Below are positions 18,045 to 26,890 of a stretch of 64,000 bases of DNA, piece by piece. The first letter of the stretch is position 1. Every line of letters starts with the position of its first letter. A program made the translations under genes and the position numbers. A model generated the notes under the pieces. That model did no database searches and was not told where the DNA came from. It was given only the letters and a program-made list of their open reading frames with translations. Source of the DNA: Vibrio scophthalmi LMG 19158 (lineage in GTDB: Bacteria; Pseudomonadota; Gammaproteobacteria; Enterobacterales; Vibrionaceae); NCBI RefSeq assembly GCF_000222585.1, contig NZ_AFWE01000218.1:40306-104305 (forward strand). The letters are read 5' to 3'.

Positions 18045-19379
18045 TCAACTCCTAATCGCCCAGAATTGAAGATCAAGATCTTCAAATGCCCCAGCCACAT
18101 GGAAGGCAAACCCACTTGAGTGACCGAGTGTCGACCAAGCAGGGCTCGTTTTATCAAGCTGGTAATAAGCGTAACCTGCGTGATAAGGCAACTGTCTTGG
18201 CGCAACGGGTAGCAAGTTCAGTGGGATACCCGGTAACTGTAACGAAATCAGCTCACGTATTTTTTCAACGGTCGATACTTTGGTTTGTTGAACAAAGAGA
18301 TGACGTAACTCATCAAGCGGCATACGGGCTTTTACCGCAATAATGAATTCAGCACTTTCGATCAATTGAGGATCTTGGATTGGTGCTACCATCAAGCCAT
18401 ATTTACGCTTATCCAACTGGATCGAAACGGCGCGCGGTTCCAGTACAATACTCAAGCTCTGCCTTAGATTTCGAATAAGCGGCAGAAATGCGCTACTCGG
18501 CATATCATGGTTGTAATGAGGCAATGTCGGCGGTAGGCGGCTCTCATCCGTGAATGTCGCTAACTCTCCACATACACATGCTAGGCATTCAAATAAACGC
18601 TCTGGATGCAAATTGCGCAACTGAGCTAAGTGTTGAATCTGAGGTTGAATTCGGTTTAACGCCTGCAACAACATAAAATCCGACACATCTGCGACAGCCC
18701 CTTGAGACGGCGAAGCAATACGTTGAGAGATATTCTTAGCTCGCTCGCCCATTAACCCCGAAATTTCGCTAATAAATCGGTGTAAAGACGCATTGCTTGA
18801 TACATTCAGGTGGCAAGGAATAAAATCAGGATCCAAGACCACGCTACCATCCGGACGTTTTTCTAAAATACGAGCAATCGCTATCGATGCATAAGCACTG
18901 CGATCTTCTTTTTCTAGCATTAATTGCATACGCACAGGTGACACATCTAACGTCGTACTGTCGCCGCCAACGGTATGCACATCGCGAACTTCAATACGAC
19001 TGCTAGCATAGCGCCCTGTTCCCCGCTCTTCCGGCCAATCAATCTCCATCAGTGAATCGCTGCGCAGCGGCACCGCAAGATACACTATCTGATACGCAAG
19101 CGATGAATCTTCTACTTCGAGCGCATCGGGCAGTACATCCTCTTGTGGTATACGAAAAACCGTCCCATCAGGCATGACCCCTACTGCTCTTTCGATCGAT
19201 ATACGACCAAACGAAAGGTATTCAGGGTTAAGTGTTAACTCAGAAACACCATAGAGATAGCGGTTAACCGAGCCCATACGTTCATCAAGCACATGTTCAA
19301 AGTAACGCTGTTGCTGCTGAAAGTGCTGGGGCTTGATAAACAAGCCTTCATTCCAAATTACACGATTACGCGTAAACAT
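18045..19379 (-). CDS. tssK: T6SS baseplate-membrane connector TssK (VasE)
   Basis: Trimeric baseplate protein that links the TssFG wedge to the TssJLM membrane complex. The 444 residues begin with a segment characteristic of TssK (NRVIWNEGLFIKPQHFQQQQ). The middle contains SAEFIIAVKARMPLDELR and the C-terminal part LPYHAGYAYYQLD, both as expected. It starts four bases after the tssJ stop and ends two bases before tssL, so the three membrane-side genes are tightly coupled. No anomalies seen. Confidence 0.95.
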   Translation of the reverse strand: MFTRNRVIWNEGLFIKPQHFQQQQRYFEHVLDERMGSVNRYLYGVSELTLNPEYLSFGRISIERAVGVMPDGTVFRIPQEDVLPDALEVEDSSLAYQIVYLAVPLRSDSLMEIDWPEERGTGRYASSRIEVRDVHTVGGDSTTLDVSPVRMQLMLEKEDRSAYASIAIARILEKRPDGSVVLDPDFIPCHLNVSSNASLHRFISEISGLMGERAKNISQRIASPSQGAVADVSDFMLLQALNRIQPQIQHLAQLRNLHPERLFECLACVCGELATFTDESRLPPTLPHYNHDMPSSAFLPLIRNLRQSLSIVLEPRAVSIQLDKRKYGLMVAPIQDPQLIESAEFIIAVKARMPLDELRHLFVQQTKVSTVEKIRELISLQLPGIPLNLLPVAPRQLPYHAGYAYYQLDKTSPAWSTLGHSSGFAFHVAGAFEDLDLQFWAIRS

Positions 19380-19383
19380 CTTG

Positions 19384-19863
19384 TTATTCCACCCTTTCTA
19401 ATTTCACATCGTAGTCTTTGAAATACATCAACAAATGGTACTCCCTACCTTTGTTCAACACTTTTACGGCCTTTTTCCATTCACTTAGATCCGGCTCCGA
19501 AAAGTGTGCCATGATGCCGATATAGTTGGTTTCTTCATCAACCTCTATCTCATTGACAAACTTGAACTGCCCTGGCGTAAGGACATAATCGTAATTTTTG
19601 ACAAAGTTACTGCGTAGCGCGCCTTCATAGTCGTCTTTCATCTGATCATAATCAGCAGACATAAACATTGAGTCATCGACCAACTCAAAGACCTGAACCG
19701 CGATTGGCGCCGCTTCTCCCCAAATGTTTGGGTTGGTACCTTCATCACTGACTAAGCTAAACGTTACTTTCGTTGGTTGCTCAGGTGGAGCGATGGGTTC
19801 TGATGAACTACATGCTGTTAACGCTGTCAGTAGCATCAGTAGAGCAAAAGAGCGTATATTCAC
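19384..19863 (-). CDS. tssJ: T6SS outer-membrane lipoprotein TssJ (VasD)
   Basis: Outer-membrane lipoprotein that binds the periplasmic end of TssM. The 159 residues start with a lipoprotein signal and lipobox ALTAC, placing the lipidated Cys at residue 18. The mature beta-sandwich contains features typical of TssJ: PIAVQVFELVDDSMFMSADY, then TPGQFKFV and the YIGIMAHFSEPD region. The residues after the Cys (SSSEP) have no Asp at +2, consistent with outer-membrane sorting. It starts two bases after the fha stop. Confidence 0.94.
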   Translation of the reverse strand: MNIRSFALLMLLTALTACSSSEPIAPPEQPTKVTFSLVSDEGTNPNIWGEAAPIAVQVFELVDDSMFMSADYDQMKDDYEGALRSNFVKNYDYVLTPGQFKFVNEIEVDEETNYIGIMAHFSEPDLSEWKKAVKVLNKGREYHLLMYFKDYDVKLERVE

Positions 19864-19865
19864 CG

Positions 19866-21338
19866 TTATAACTCCAACTGTTTTTCACGTACTTTTTTGT
19901 CGTATGATTGCTCGAAGATTTCCCAGAACAATTTTTCAAAGCCTTTTTGACGGTCAGAAGTAAGCTCTTGATAATAATGGCAATACATTTCCCACGCCCA
20001 CGACTCAGGACTTTGATTATCAAGGTCTCCGTTTCGCTTATAGTGTTGAAAACGGCGCAGTAATACTTGAGGAGAGAAAGCATTGAGAATTTGACTTAGT
20101 GCTTCACCCGTTGCATGTTGCATTGCTTCATTGTGGTCGCGGACATTCTTCAAACTCTCCGAGATAGCCGCGGGCGCTGATAAATGCACCAAACTCTTGT
20201 CGGTGTCATATAACGTACGAATTGTTTCTTCGTATGAAAGACCTAAGCGCAATGGATTATCTTCAATCGGTTGTAGATTGCGATTCATTACACCAAATCG
20301 ACCTTCGCATACTTGTTGATTCAGTTGTAAAAGACCTTTCACGCAAGCTTGAAGCGATTGACCAAGCTCCTCAGACAACATATGCATCTTGTCCATATCA
20401 TGGCTGTTGCCAACATCGACACCTAATCCATTAAGCATCGGTCCTGTCAGTAAATGATTGGCTCTTGCTGACGAACGATTCTGCTCATCGCCCGTAGGAG
20501 GAAAACTTTTCGCGACTTCCTCTTCCAATAAATCTAATACCTTATCGTTCATCCCTAAGCCCTCTGGTACGTTTAAAGTGTCATTATTTGTGTGTGGTGC
20601 AGTCGACGATACATTGGTAGCCGATTCGGTCTGCGCTAACGTCGGCGATTGCCCATCTGATTTATTTCGGTGTAACCCTAGAATTTTCTTCAACCTGATT
20701 GATGATGTCATTTCGTAATCACTATCTGCTTGTGGAGTAATCTGAGCTTGGCCACGTTGAATATCATTTTCTGGCACAATGGTTTGTTGCTCATCCGTTG
20801 CTAACTGCGTTTCTTGAAGCAGTGACTGCTCTTGTTTAAAGTCATTAAATAATTCATCTAGCGCCGCAATCGGATCACTTGATTGATGGTTTTCTGTCTC
20901 ATACTCATCACTAACCGAATCGAGCTCATCTTCGCGCAATAAGTCAAATCTATCTGTTTCAAAAAGCTGCTCAATTGATTGACCCTCTTGGACTGATTCA
21001 TCTTCATTTTTCGCAAGAGTCACTCGTAGACGATATGGACCAATCACCACTTCGTTGTTATGCTCAAGTCTTGCAAATGCGCCCCGCCCCAATGGCATAT
21101 GCGAACCGTTCACATAAGTCGCTCCACAAAGATCTTCGATACAAAACTCACCATCAATGACCGCCACTTCGCAATGCTGCGCTTGCACGGAACTGTATGC
21201 ATCGCTCAACCGCCATTTCGCTGCAGGTGACGATCCAATCACCCCCCCTTCATGCGTAAAAATACGCTGTGCAGATAAGCCTGACTGTAGTTGTTGAGCA
21301 TTCACAACTAACATGGAGAGTCTTTGTTCGATTTGCAT
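19866..21338 (-). CDS. tagH: T6SS FHA-domain protein (TagH/Fha/VasC)
   Basis: The 490 residues have an N-terminal FHA domain (about 15-105), a low-complexity acidic linker rich in Gln, Asp, Glu and Ser, and a C-terminal type VI FHA-associated region (about 300-480). FHA domains bind phosphothreonine, and in some T6SS (Pseudomonas HSI-I) the protein is part of a kinase/phosphatase switch. Here the usual Gly-Arg of the phosphate-binding loop reads Gly-Ser (VIGSSPAA), although the later His (QHCEV, His55) and Asn (YVNGS) are kept. No PpkA kinase or PppA phosphatase gene lies in the locus, so phosphopeptide binding is doubtful. Confidence 0.9.
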   Translation of the reverse strand: MQIEQRLSMLVVNAQQLQSGLSAQRIFTHEGGVIGSSPAAKWRLSDAYSSVQAQHCEVAVIDGEFCIEDLCGATYVNGSHMPLGRGAFARLEHNNEVVIGPYRLRVTLAKNEDESVQEGQSIEQLFETDRFDLLREDELDSVSDEYETENHQSSDPIAALDELFNDFKQEQSLLQETQLATDEQQTIVPENDIQRGQAQITPQADSDYEMTSSIRLKKILGLHRNKSDGQSPTLAQTESATNVSSTAPHTNNDTLNVPEGLGMNDKVLDLLEEEVAKSFPPTGDEQNRSSARANHLLTGPMLNGLGVDVGNSHDMDKMHMLSEELGQSLQACVKGLLQLNQQVCEGRFGVMNRNLQPIEDNPLRLGLSYEETIRTLYDTDKSLVHLSAPAAISESLKNVRDHNEAMQHATGEALSQILNAFSPQVLLRRFQHYKRNGDLDNQSPESWAWEMYCHYYQELTSDRQKGFEKLFWEIFEQSYDKKVREKQLEL

Positions 21339-21341
21339 ATT

Positions 21342-22319
21342 CTATTGCCTTACTTGTATAAGCACGTTTTTGTCTGATAGTTCGCCACCCAAAAATGACG
21401 TCCAACCTAGGGCGACACTGTTCTTTCGACAGAGCGTCATTTCGGGCACTTCACTTTCATGCATGGTGAGTTGCAGGTCATACGCCATCTGTTCTCGTAA
21501 AATAAACTCAACCAATTTACATAATGGTTGGTACTCTTTTCCCGAAGGTAAGAAATCGGCAAATTTTTCGCGCGTTAGCCCACCAATGCAGATGGTAAAT
21601 TTGCCGTTACAATCCATCACCGACTCACCCAACAAGGTATCCACGCCCAACTCGCCATTTTGTCGACCTAAACTCAACTGTTGATAGGGTTGAATGGCGA
21701 CTTTGCGCCTTACCCACTGAGTAATCGTGACTTCCTTTAAATCAAAACAATGGGCAATAATGCCTGACACAACTTGTGGTGAGCGGCTGCGTCCCGCCAA
21801 CAGCCCTGAATACGCAAGCATCTTGCACCAGTTAATCGGCGTTTCTCCACGTAAGTCCGCATCACCTAGCCCGACCAAAGCAAACAGCTGAGAAGAGAGC
21901 TGATCTTGTGCATCGGGCTGAAAACGAACGTAGTAACGATATTTACGCCAAATGCGATAAACCAAGTTGATCAGACGATTGTTAAAAAAATCTAAGAATG
22001 GGCGCTTAAAACCACCTCGGTCTTCTTCTACCAACTGCTGTAAAATAAAACCCGGCAGTGGCGACTGTGCCCCCGTCAAACCAAAAAAATTCGTTTGTAA
22101 AATCAAACGTTCGTCATCACGCTTTTCTAGATCAATCACATCCGCAGGCGCAAAACCTAAACTTGGATTCGCACTAAATACCAACTGACATGCTCGTTCC
22201 CAATCTTCCGATTCAGGATTGAACGCATGAATCTTCTGTAACAACTCAACCAACTGATAAAAGTTGTAGTTTCGTACATCATCTGGCAACGCTAGCAGGG
22301 ATTCCTGAAGCTCTGACAT
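21342..22319 (-). CDS. tssG: T6SS baseplate protein TssG (VasB)
   Basis: Baseplate wedge subunit that works with TssF. About 325 residues, with motifs expected for TssG: FYQLVELLQKIHAF near the start, QTNFFGLTGAQSPLPGFI, and AYSGLLAGRSRSPQVVSGI in the middle. The ATG at 22319, two bases past the tssF stop, gives MSELQESLLAL; a longer frame beginning inside tssF (22358) is less likely. It sits in the invariant tssE-tssF-tssG order. Confidence 0.93.
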   Translation of the reverse strand: MSELQESLLALPDDVRNYNFYQLVELLQKIHAFNPESEDWERACQLVFSANPSLGFAPADVIDLEKRDDERLILQTNFFGLTGAQSPLPGFILQQLVEEDRGGFKRPFLDFFNNRLINLVYRIWRKYRYYVRFQPDAQDQLSSQLFALVGLGDADLRGETPINWCKMLAYSGLLAGRSRSPQVVSGIIAHCFDLKEVTITQWVRRKVAIQPYQQLSLGRQNGELGVDTLLGESVMDCNGKFTICIGGLTREKFADFLPSGKEYQPLCKLVEFILREQMAYDLQLTMHESEVPEMTLCRKNSVALGWTSFLGGELSDKNVLIQVRQ

Positions 22320-22321
22320 TT

Positions 22322-24091
22322 CTAGATCAACGGCTGCATTCCTGCCTGGGTTCCCCATGTGTACTTCTCTTGGTTGGACGCATTAATCACCACCAATTCA
22401 TGAAATGAATTGATGCTGGCATAAAGTGCAAAGAAATGACTTAAAACGGTGCCGAACAGATATAATTCACCTTCCGAGCCAAAACAGTTTTGGTCGATAT
22501 ATATCGTCGATTTAAGGCCTCTTACTGGTAAACCGCGTAAAATTTTATCCACTGGCTGTGATTCGATTTTCTGAATACCTTCAAGTCGTAACTGAGCAAC
22601 TCTTTCAGCTTGTCTGTCAACCAGAGCTCTAAAGTCGTAAGCCCTTAGCACACTGCTTAAGGCGTCTTTAGAGAGTAAAGATAGATAATTAAGCGACAGG
22701 TTAGAAATCAACATCCACAGTAAGCTACCATCCAAAACTGGGCGTAACGATTGTGATGGCACCGTAATATTACTAAAGGTGGCAAACGGCGGTGAGGTAT
22801 CTGTCGGTTCGCAAATATCACCAACACCCAGCTCCAATGGTAACAATCTATTTGTACACGTTAACTTGAGAGAGACCGCTTCATCGACTTGCATCGACTG
22901 TGTTTCATCTCCGCGAATAAAGGCAATAAAATTGTCAAAACCATCTCCTCGAATACTATTCTTAACTCGAGTACGGTAATACAAAGCTTCTCGATTTCTT
23001 GCTCGCTCAACTTCATGCTGAAAACTTTCAAACGCAGAATAAACTCGTTTCTCGCCACGAATACGTTGGCTCGCTTGGGTTTTATCTTGCCAACCAAAGA
23101 CGCCATCAACACTGAACACTTCATAGTGAGCAGGATAACGACTTGAAGGAACAACACGATACTCAGAACGCCTTCCTGTCAGATCAATAGGATCTGCATC
23201 ATGATCAAACAAGTTGATTACCGGTGTACAATAAAGTTGGAAATTGTCTTTTCTAACTCTGACATCCGTCGGTAAAGTCTTGGTAAAGCTGATTTTTAAC
23301 TTAAAATCGTTGGTTACTGATTTAGGTAACGCCGATTTGAGTTGCGTAATATCAAAAAAATGAAATGCTTCTGGGAACGACAAATATTCTTGTAGTACAC
23401 GATAACCTTCGTAGACATTATTTGGATAAGGCAATAGCGCTTGCTCGCTATCGAAACCGACCGTTTTAAGTGCGTTTTTCGGTAGTGAAAAAGGCGTTCC
23501 ATCCACCTCAATCCAAACCTTATCCAAATAGTGATTCAGCCATAGGTAAAGCATCTGTGAGCTGTATTTATCGCCGCCTAAGTAAAAACGGAGATCATCA
23601 AGATGAATGTCACCAACGCTATTCTCACCCAATAAGCTAAGTGAGATATCAATCAAGCTCGCTTCTCTTGTATGGTGAGAAGTTACGTCGATACATTCAA
23701 TCGGATAGATGTTGACATCCCGACAGGTTCTGAAATGACATTTCGTGCCGAATACTGGCTTACTATCGAGTTGCGTACCTCGACCTATTTGATGCTTGTC
23801 ACTCACACTCTTATCTGGACTAAACGCAACAATACTCATGCTCGGTACCGGGCGAAGATAATTGGGCCACAACATATTAATTATTGAGTGTGTCAACTCA
23901 GGAAATTCGTCCTCCACTTTTTCACGCAGGCGAGCTGTCAAAAATGCAAATCCTTCGAGTAAGCGCTCCACATCAGGATCAGTTGTTCGTCCATGCAAAA
24001 AGCGCGACAACTGAGGATGAATCTCGGTAAACTGCTTACCCTGCTCTTTAAGAAAGGCAAGTTCTTCTCTGAAGTACTTATCTTGGTTCAT
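22322..24091 (-). CDS. tssF: T6SS baseplate protein TssF (VasA)
   Basis: Large baseplate wedge subunit. The 589 residues begin with a family-typical N-terminus (YFREELAFLKEQGKQFTEIH) and continue with DPDVERLLEGFAFLTARLR and PNYLRPVPSMSI, all highly characteristic of TssF/VasA. The C-terminus includes RGLPVRGLKSTIYIDQNCFG and FFALYASINSFHELVV. It begins six bases after tssE and ends two before tssG, consistent with stoichiometric co-expression of the TssF2G wedge. No truncation seen. Confidence 0.95.
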   Translation of the reverse strand: MNQDKYFREELAFLKEQGKQFTEIHPQLSRFLHGRTTDPDVERLLEGFAFLTARLREKVEDEFPELTHSIINMLWPNYLRPVPSMSIVAFSPDKSVSDKHQIGRGTQLDSKPVFGTKCHFRTCRDVNIYPIECIDVTSHHTREASLIDISLSLLGENSVGDIHLDDLRFYLGGDKYSSQMLYLWLNHYLDKVWIEVDGTPFSLPKNALKTVGFDSEQALLPYPNNVYEGYRVLQEYLSFPEAFHFFDITQLKSALPKSVTNDFKLKISFTKTLPTDVRVRKDNFQLYCTPVINLFDHDADPIDLTGRRSEYRVVPSSRYPAHYEVFSVDGVFGWQDKTQASQRIRGEKRVYSAFESFQHEVERARNREALYYRTRVKNSIRGDGFDNFIAFIRGDETQSMQVDEAVSLKLTCTNRLLPLELGVGDICEPTDTSPPFATFSNITVPSQSLRPVLDGSLLWMLISNLSLNYLSLLSKDALSSVLRAYDFRALVDRQAERVAQLRLEGIQKIESQPVDKILRGLPVRGLKSTIYIDQNCFGSEGELYLFGTVLSHFFALYASINSFHELVVINASNQEKYTWGTQAGMQPLI

Positions 24092-24097
24092 AATCTT

Positions 24098-24535
24098 CTA
24101 ATACACTTGGTACTTGCGGTTCTGGTCCAGCAACAAACTTAGCTGTACACGGTCATGCAACGCTTCACTATTTATTTCGGCAACAATATTGAAGCGCAGC
24201 ATAAGTGGACTGTAAGGATCAGATTCAGAGCGAATTTCAATATTGCGTAATCTCGGCTCATAACTCACCAAGCAGTTTTGAATTGCAAACTTTATGCGCA
24301 ATGACAAATCCAACGTTTCCAATGTTGCATCATTAAAATCGACTAAACCCAACATCGGGGCGCTTTGCGCTTCGCCAAGACGTGTATTTAGTATATTTGA
24401 AACGTTACGCTTTATTGATTGAAGTACGTCCATGGCATCTGGTCCTTGCGTTAAGGACATCGGCTTGGTGCCAGTTTCTAAACGTTCTAGAAATCCGACA
24501 CCAAATGCGCTCTCTTCTGGGGCGATATAAGTCAT
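24098..24535 (-). CDS. tssE: T6SS baseplate protein TssE (gp25-like)
   Basis: Phage gp25-like baseplate protein at the base of the sheath. The 145 residues carry GFLERLE near the N-terminus, SIKRNVSNILNTRLG in the central helix, LGLVDFND, and the C-terminal beta region where YEPRLRNIEIR corresponds to the conserved gp25 motif. It starts two bases after the tssC stop. Length and motifs match the family. Confidence 0.93.
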   Translation of the reverse strand: MTYIAPEESAFGVGFLERLETGTKPMSLTQGPDAMDVLQSIKRNVSNILNTRLGEAQSAPMLGLVDFNDATLETLDLSLRIKFAIQNCLVSYEPRLRNIEIRSESDPYSPLMLRFNIVAEINSEALHDRVQLSLLLDQNRKYQVY

Positions 24536-24537
24536 CG

Positions 24538-26016
24538 TTATGCTTGATCTAATCGACCAACTAACGACAATTCAAAGTTTGCACCCATGTACTTAAAGTG
24601 AGGGCGAACAGATAAGGAGACTTGGTACCAACCTGGCTCACCCTCGACATCCATTACTTCAATTTTTGCAGCGCGAAGTGGACGACGGCTACGTACGTCT
24701 GCTGGTGGATTTTCTTGATCAGCAACATATTGTTTGATCCAACCATTGAGCTCTCGCTCCAGATCTTGACGCTCCTTCCACGAACCAATCTGTTCGCGTT
24801 GCAGGACTTTAACGTAGTGTGCAAGGCGGTTGATGATCATCATATAGGGTAATTGCGTTCCCAATTTATAGTTAGTTTCCGCTTCTTTACCTTCTTTGGT
24901 ATTCGGAAATACTTGTGGCTTTTGAATCGAATTTGCTGAGAAAAACGCAGCATTATCACTGCCTTTACGCATCGTCAACGCAATGAAACCTTCTTCCGCT
25001 AACTCAAATTCTTTACGATCAGTGACAAGCACTTCTGTTGGAATTTTACTTTGCAAAGCCCCCATGGATTCGAACACGTGAACAGGAAGATCATCCACTG
25101 CACCACCGCTCTGAGGACCAATGATATTGGGACACCAACGATATTTAGCAAAGCTATCAGTTAAACGAGTGGCGAAAGCAAATGCAGTGTTACCCCACAG
25201 ATAATGCTCATGGGAAGCGCTAACATTTTCTTGATAATTAAAAGACTTAATCGGGTTTTCTATTGGATCATAAGGTACGCGTAGTAAAAATCTAGGTGCT
25301 GTTAAACCAAGATAACGCGCATCTTCAGACTCACGTAAAGAACGCCATTTTGTGTACTTAGGCCCTTCAAAGGTTGATTTCAAATCCTTGATATTAGGCA
25401 GCTCTTCAAATGACTCAATACCAAAGAACTCAGGTCCAACACTCGAAATAAACGGTGCATGAGCCATTGCACCAAGCGCTCCCATAAATTGAAGTAACTT
25501 CATATCAGGAGTGGAAGGCGTAAAGGCAAAGTTACCAATAATCGCACCAGTGGGTTCACCACCAAATTGACCATAGCCCGAAGAGTAAACATGTTTATAT
25601 AGACCAGACTGCGTTGTTTCTGGTGCAAATTCGAAATCTTCCAATAACTCAGCTTTGGTCGCGTGCAACAAATCTACTTTGTTATTTTCACGAAAATCCG
25701 TGCGGTCGATAAACAATTTCAAACCGCGCCATGATGACTCCATCTGCTGGTAGCTTTCTTGGTGGAGTATTTCATCCATTTGCGCACTAATTTTCTTATC
25801 AAGTTCAACAAGCATCTGATCAACAAGTGATTTGTTAATTTGATCATCGACTTGATTAGAACCAATGAGATTTTCAACAAATGCGGCGATCCCTTTTTTG
25901 GCGACGTGATAACCTTCGTCACTTGGCGCTATGCGTGTCTGAGCCATGATTTCATCGAGTAAGCTCCCTTGCTGGGCAGCTTGTACTTCTGGGATGGCTT
26001 CTGTAGTGGTAGACAT
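24538..26016 (-). CDS. tssC: T6SS contractile sheath large subunit TssC (VipB)
   Basis: Large sheath protein; with TssB it forms the contractile tube. From the ATG at 26016 the product is 492 residues, the length I recall for VipB. That start lies nine bases from AGGA; an alternative ATG at 26025 directly abuts the AGGA and is unlikely. Family segments include SSWRGLKLFIDRTDF, GEPTGAIIGNFAF, PRFLLRVPYDPI, YLWGNTAFAFATRL and LAHYVKVLQREQIGSW. It lies 41 bp after tssB. No insertions or missing regions noticed. Confidence 0.96.
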   Translation of the reverse strand: MSTTTEAIPEVQAAQQGSLLDEIMAQTRIAPSDEGYHVAKKGIAAFVENLIGSNQVDDQINKSLVDQMLVELDKKISAQMDEILHQESYQQMESSWRGLKLFIDRTDFRENNKVDLLHATKAELLEDFEFAPETTQSGLYKHVYSSGYGQFGGEPTGAIIGNFAFTPSTPDMKLLQFMGALGAMAHAPFISSVGPEFFGIESFEELPNIKDLKSTFEGPKYTKWRSLRESEDARYLGLTAPRFLLRVPYDPIENPIKSFNYQENVSASHEHYLWGNTAFAFATRLTDSFAKYRWCPNIIGPQSGGAVDDLPVHVFESMGALQSKIPTEVLVTDRKEFELAEEGFIALTMRKGSDNAAFFSANSIQKPQVFPNTKEGKEAETNYKLGTQLPYMMIINRLAHYVKVLQREQIGSWKERQDLERELNGWIKQYVADQENPPADVRSRRPLRAAKIEVMDVEGEPGWYQVSLSVRPHFKYMGANFELSLVGRLDQA

Positions 26017-26057
26017 CAATTTCATTCCTAAATCTGATTAAATAACAAAGAGCTTAA

Positions 26058-26564
26058 TTACGCCTTGGGCTCTTCTTTGTCGCTAACTAAGCTGAGCTCG
26101 GACAACAATTTTTCACGCGATTCTTCTGAATTGAGTAACGTTTGTAGGCGCTCTCTAAATGCAGGAATGTTGCCTAGTGGACCTTTCAAAGCCACTAGAG
26201 CTTCACGCAACTCAACCAATTTATTTAGTTCAGGAACTTGAGCAGCGACAGCATCTGGTGAAAAATCCGCTAACGATTTAAAGCTTAGCTCTATCGGTAG
26301 CTCTGCATTTTCTTCATCGCTTAGTTTATTGGGAACTGTTGCCGAAATTTTTAAATCACTCTCGCGCATCACTGCTTCAAAATTGTTTTTATCAACGGAT
26401 ACCGCCTCTCTTTCTTCAAGAGGAGTTTCTTCTGCATGCCCTTTAAAATCACCAACGACAAGCGTTTTCAACGGTAATTCTATTTCCGCCTGAGAGTCCC
26501 CTGTTGATGGGATATATTTGATATTAACTCGCTCTTTCGGAGCGACACTTCCTTCTTTAGACAT
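26058..26564 (-). CDS. tssB: T6SS contractile sheath small subunit TssB (VipA)
   Basis: Small sheath protein, partner of TssC and first gene of the core operon. The ATG at 26564 follows GGAGG by six bases and gives 168 residues, normal for VipA. The segments VAPKERVNIKYI, LPLKTLVVGDFKG and ELSFKSLADFSPDAV are family signatures. The C-terminal helix (RERLQTLLNSEESREKLL) is the region that ClpV acts near in the assembled sheath. The upstream 326-bp AT-rich gap should hold a promoter, or the transcript may start above the Sel1-like gene. Confidence 0.96.
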   Translation of the reverse strand: MSKEGSVAPKERVNIKYIPSTGDSQAEIELPLKTLVVGDFKGHAEETPLEEREAVSVDKNNFEAVMRESDLKISATVPNKLSDEENAELPIELSFKSLADFSPDAVAAQVPELNKLVELREALVALKGPLGNIPAFRERLQTLLNSEESREKLLSELSLVSDKEEPKA

Positions 26565-26890
26565 TTCAAGCCTCCAATTCCATACCAACTCTGTGTTCTT
26601 AAGGTTTATTTACAAAAAACAACATAAACTGAAATTGCTTTAGTTATGTAAATTCAACGTCAAAATTATGAATATTATTTATAATGATAAAACTAGCAAT
26701 TAAAAACAACCATCACCAACTACATAAATTAAAGTTCAACCCCAGACCCATTAAATATTTACAAATCAATCAACGAGTCAAAATAAAACTAACCGCACAC
26801 TATATTTATTTGCATACATAATAAACACCAAATTTAATAAAACACGATCTCAATCTAGAAATGCAGAGAACCATAAAGTAAATCTAACCA
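26565..26890. other. AT-rich gap upstream of tssB
   Basis: About 325 bp between tssB and the Sel1-like gene, strongly AT-rich. I looked for a sigma-54 type -24/-12 element (TGGCAC, five bases, TTGCA) facing tssB and did not see one. No coding frame or clear terminator is evident. Confidence 0.5.

Noticed and set aside
26565-26890. Sigma-54 promoter for tssB
   Set aside because: No GG/GC-spaced -24/-12 element could be seen on the minus strand despite the sigma-54 activator in the operon.
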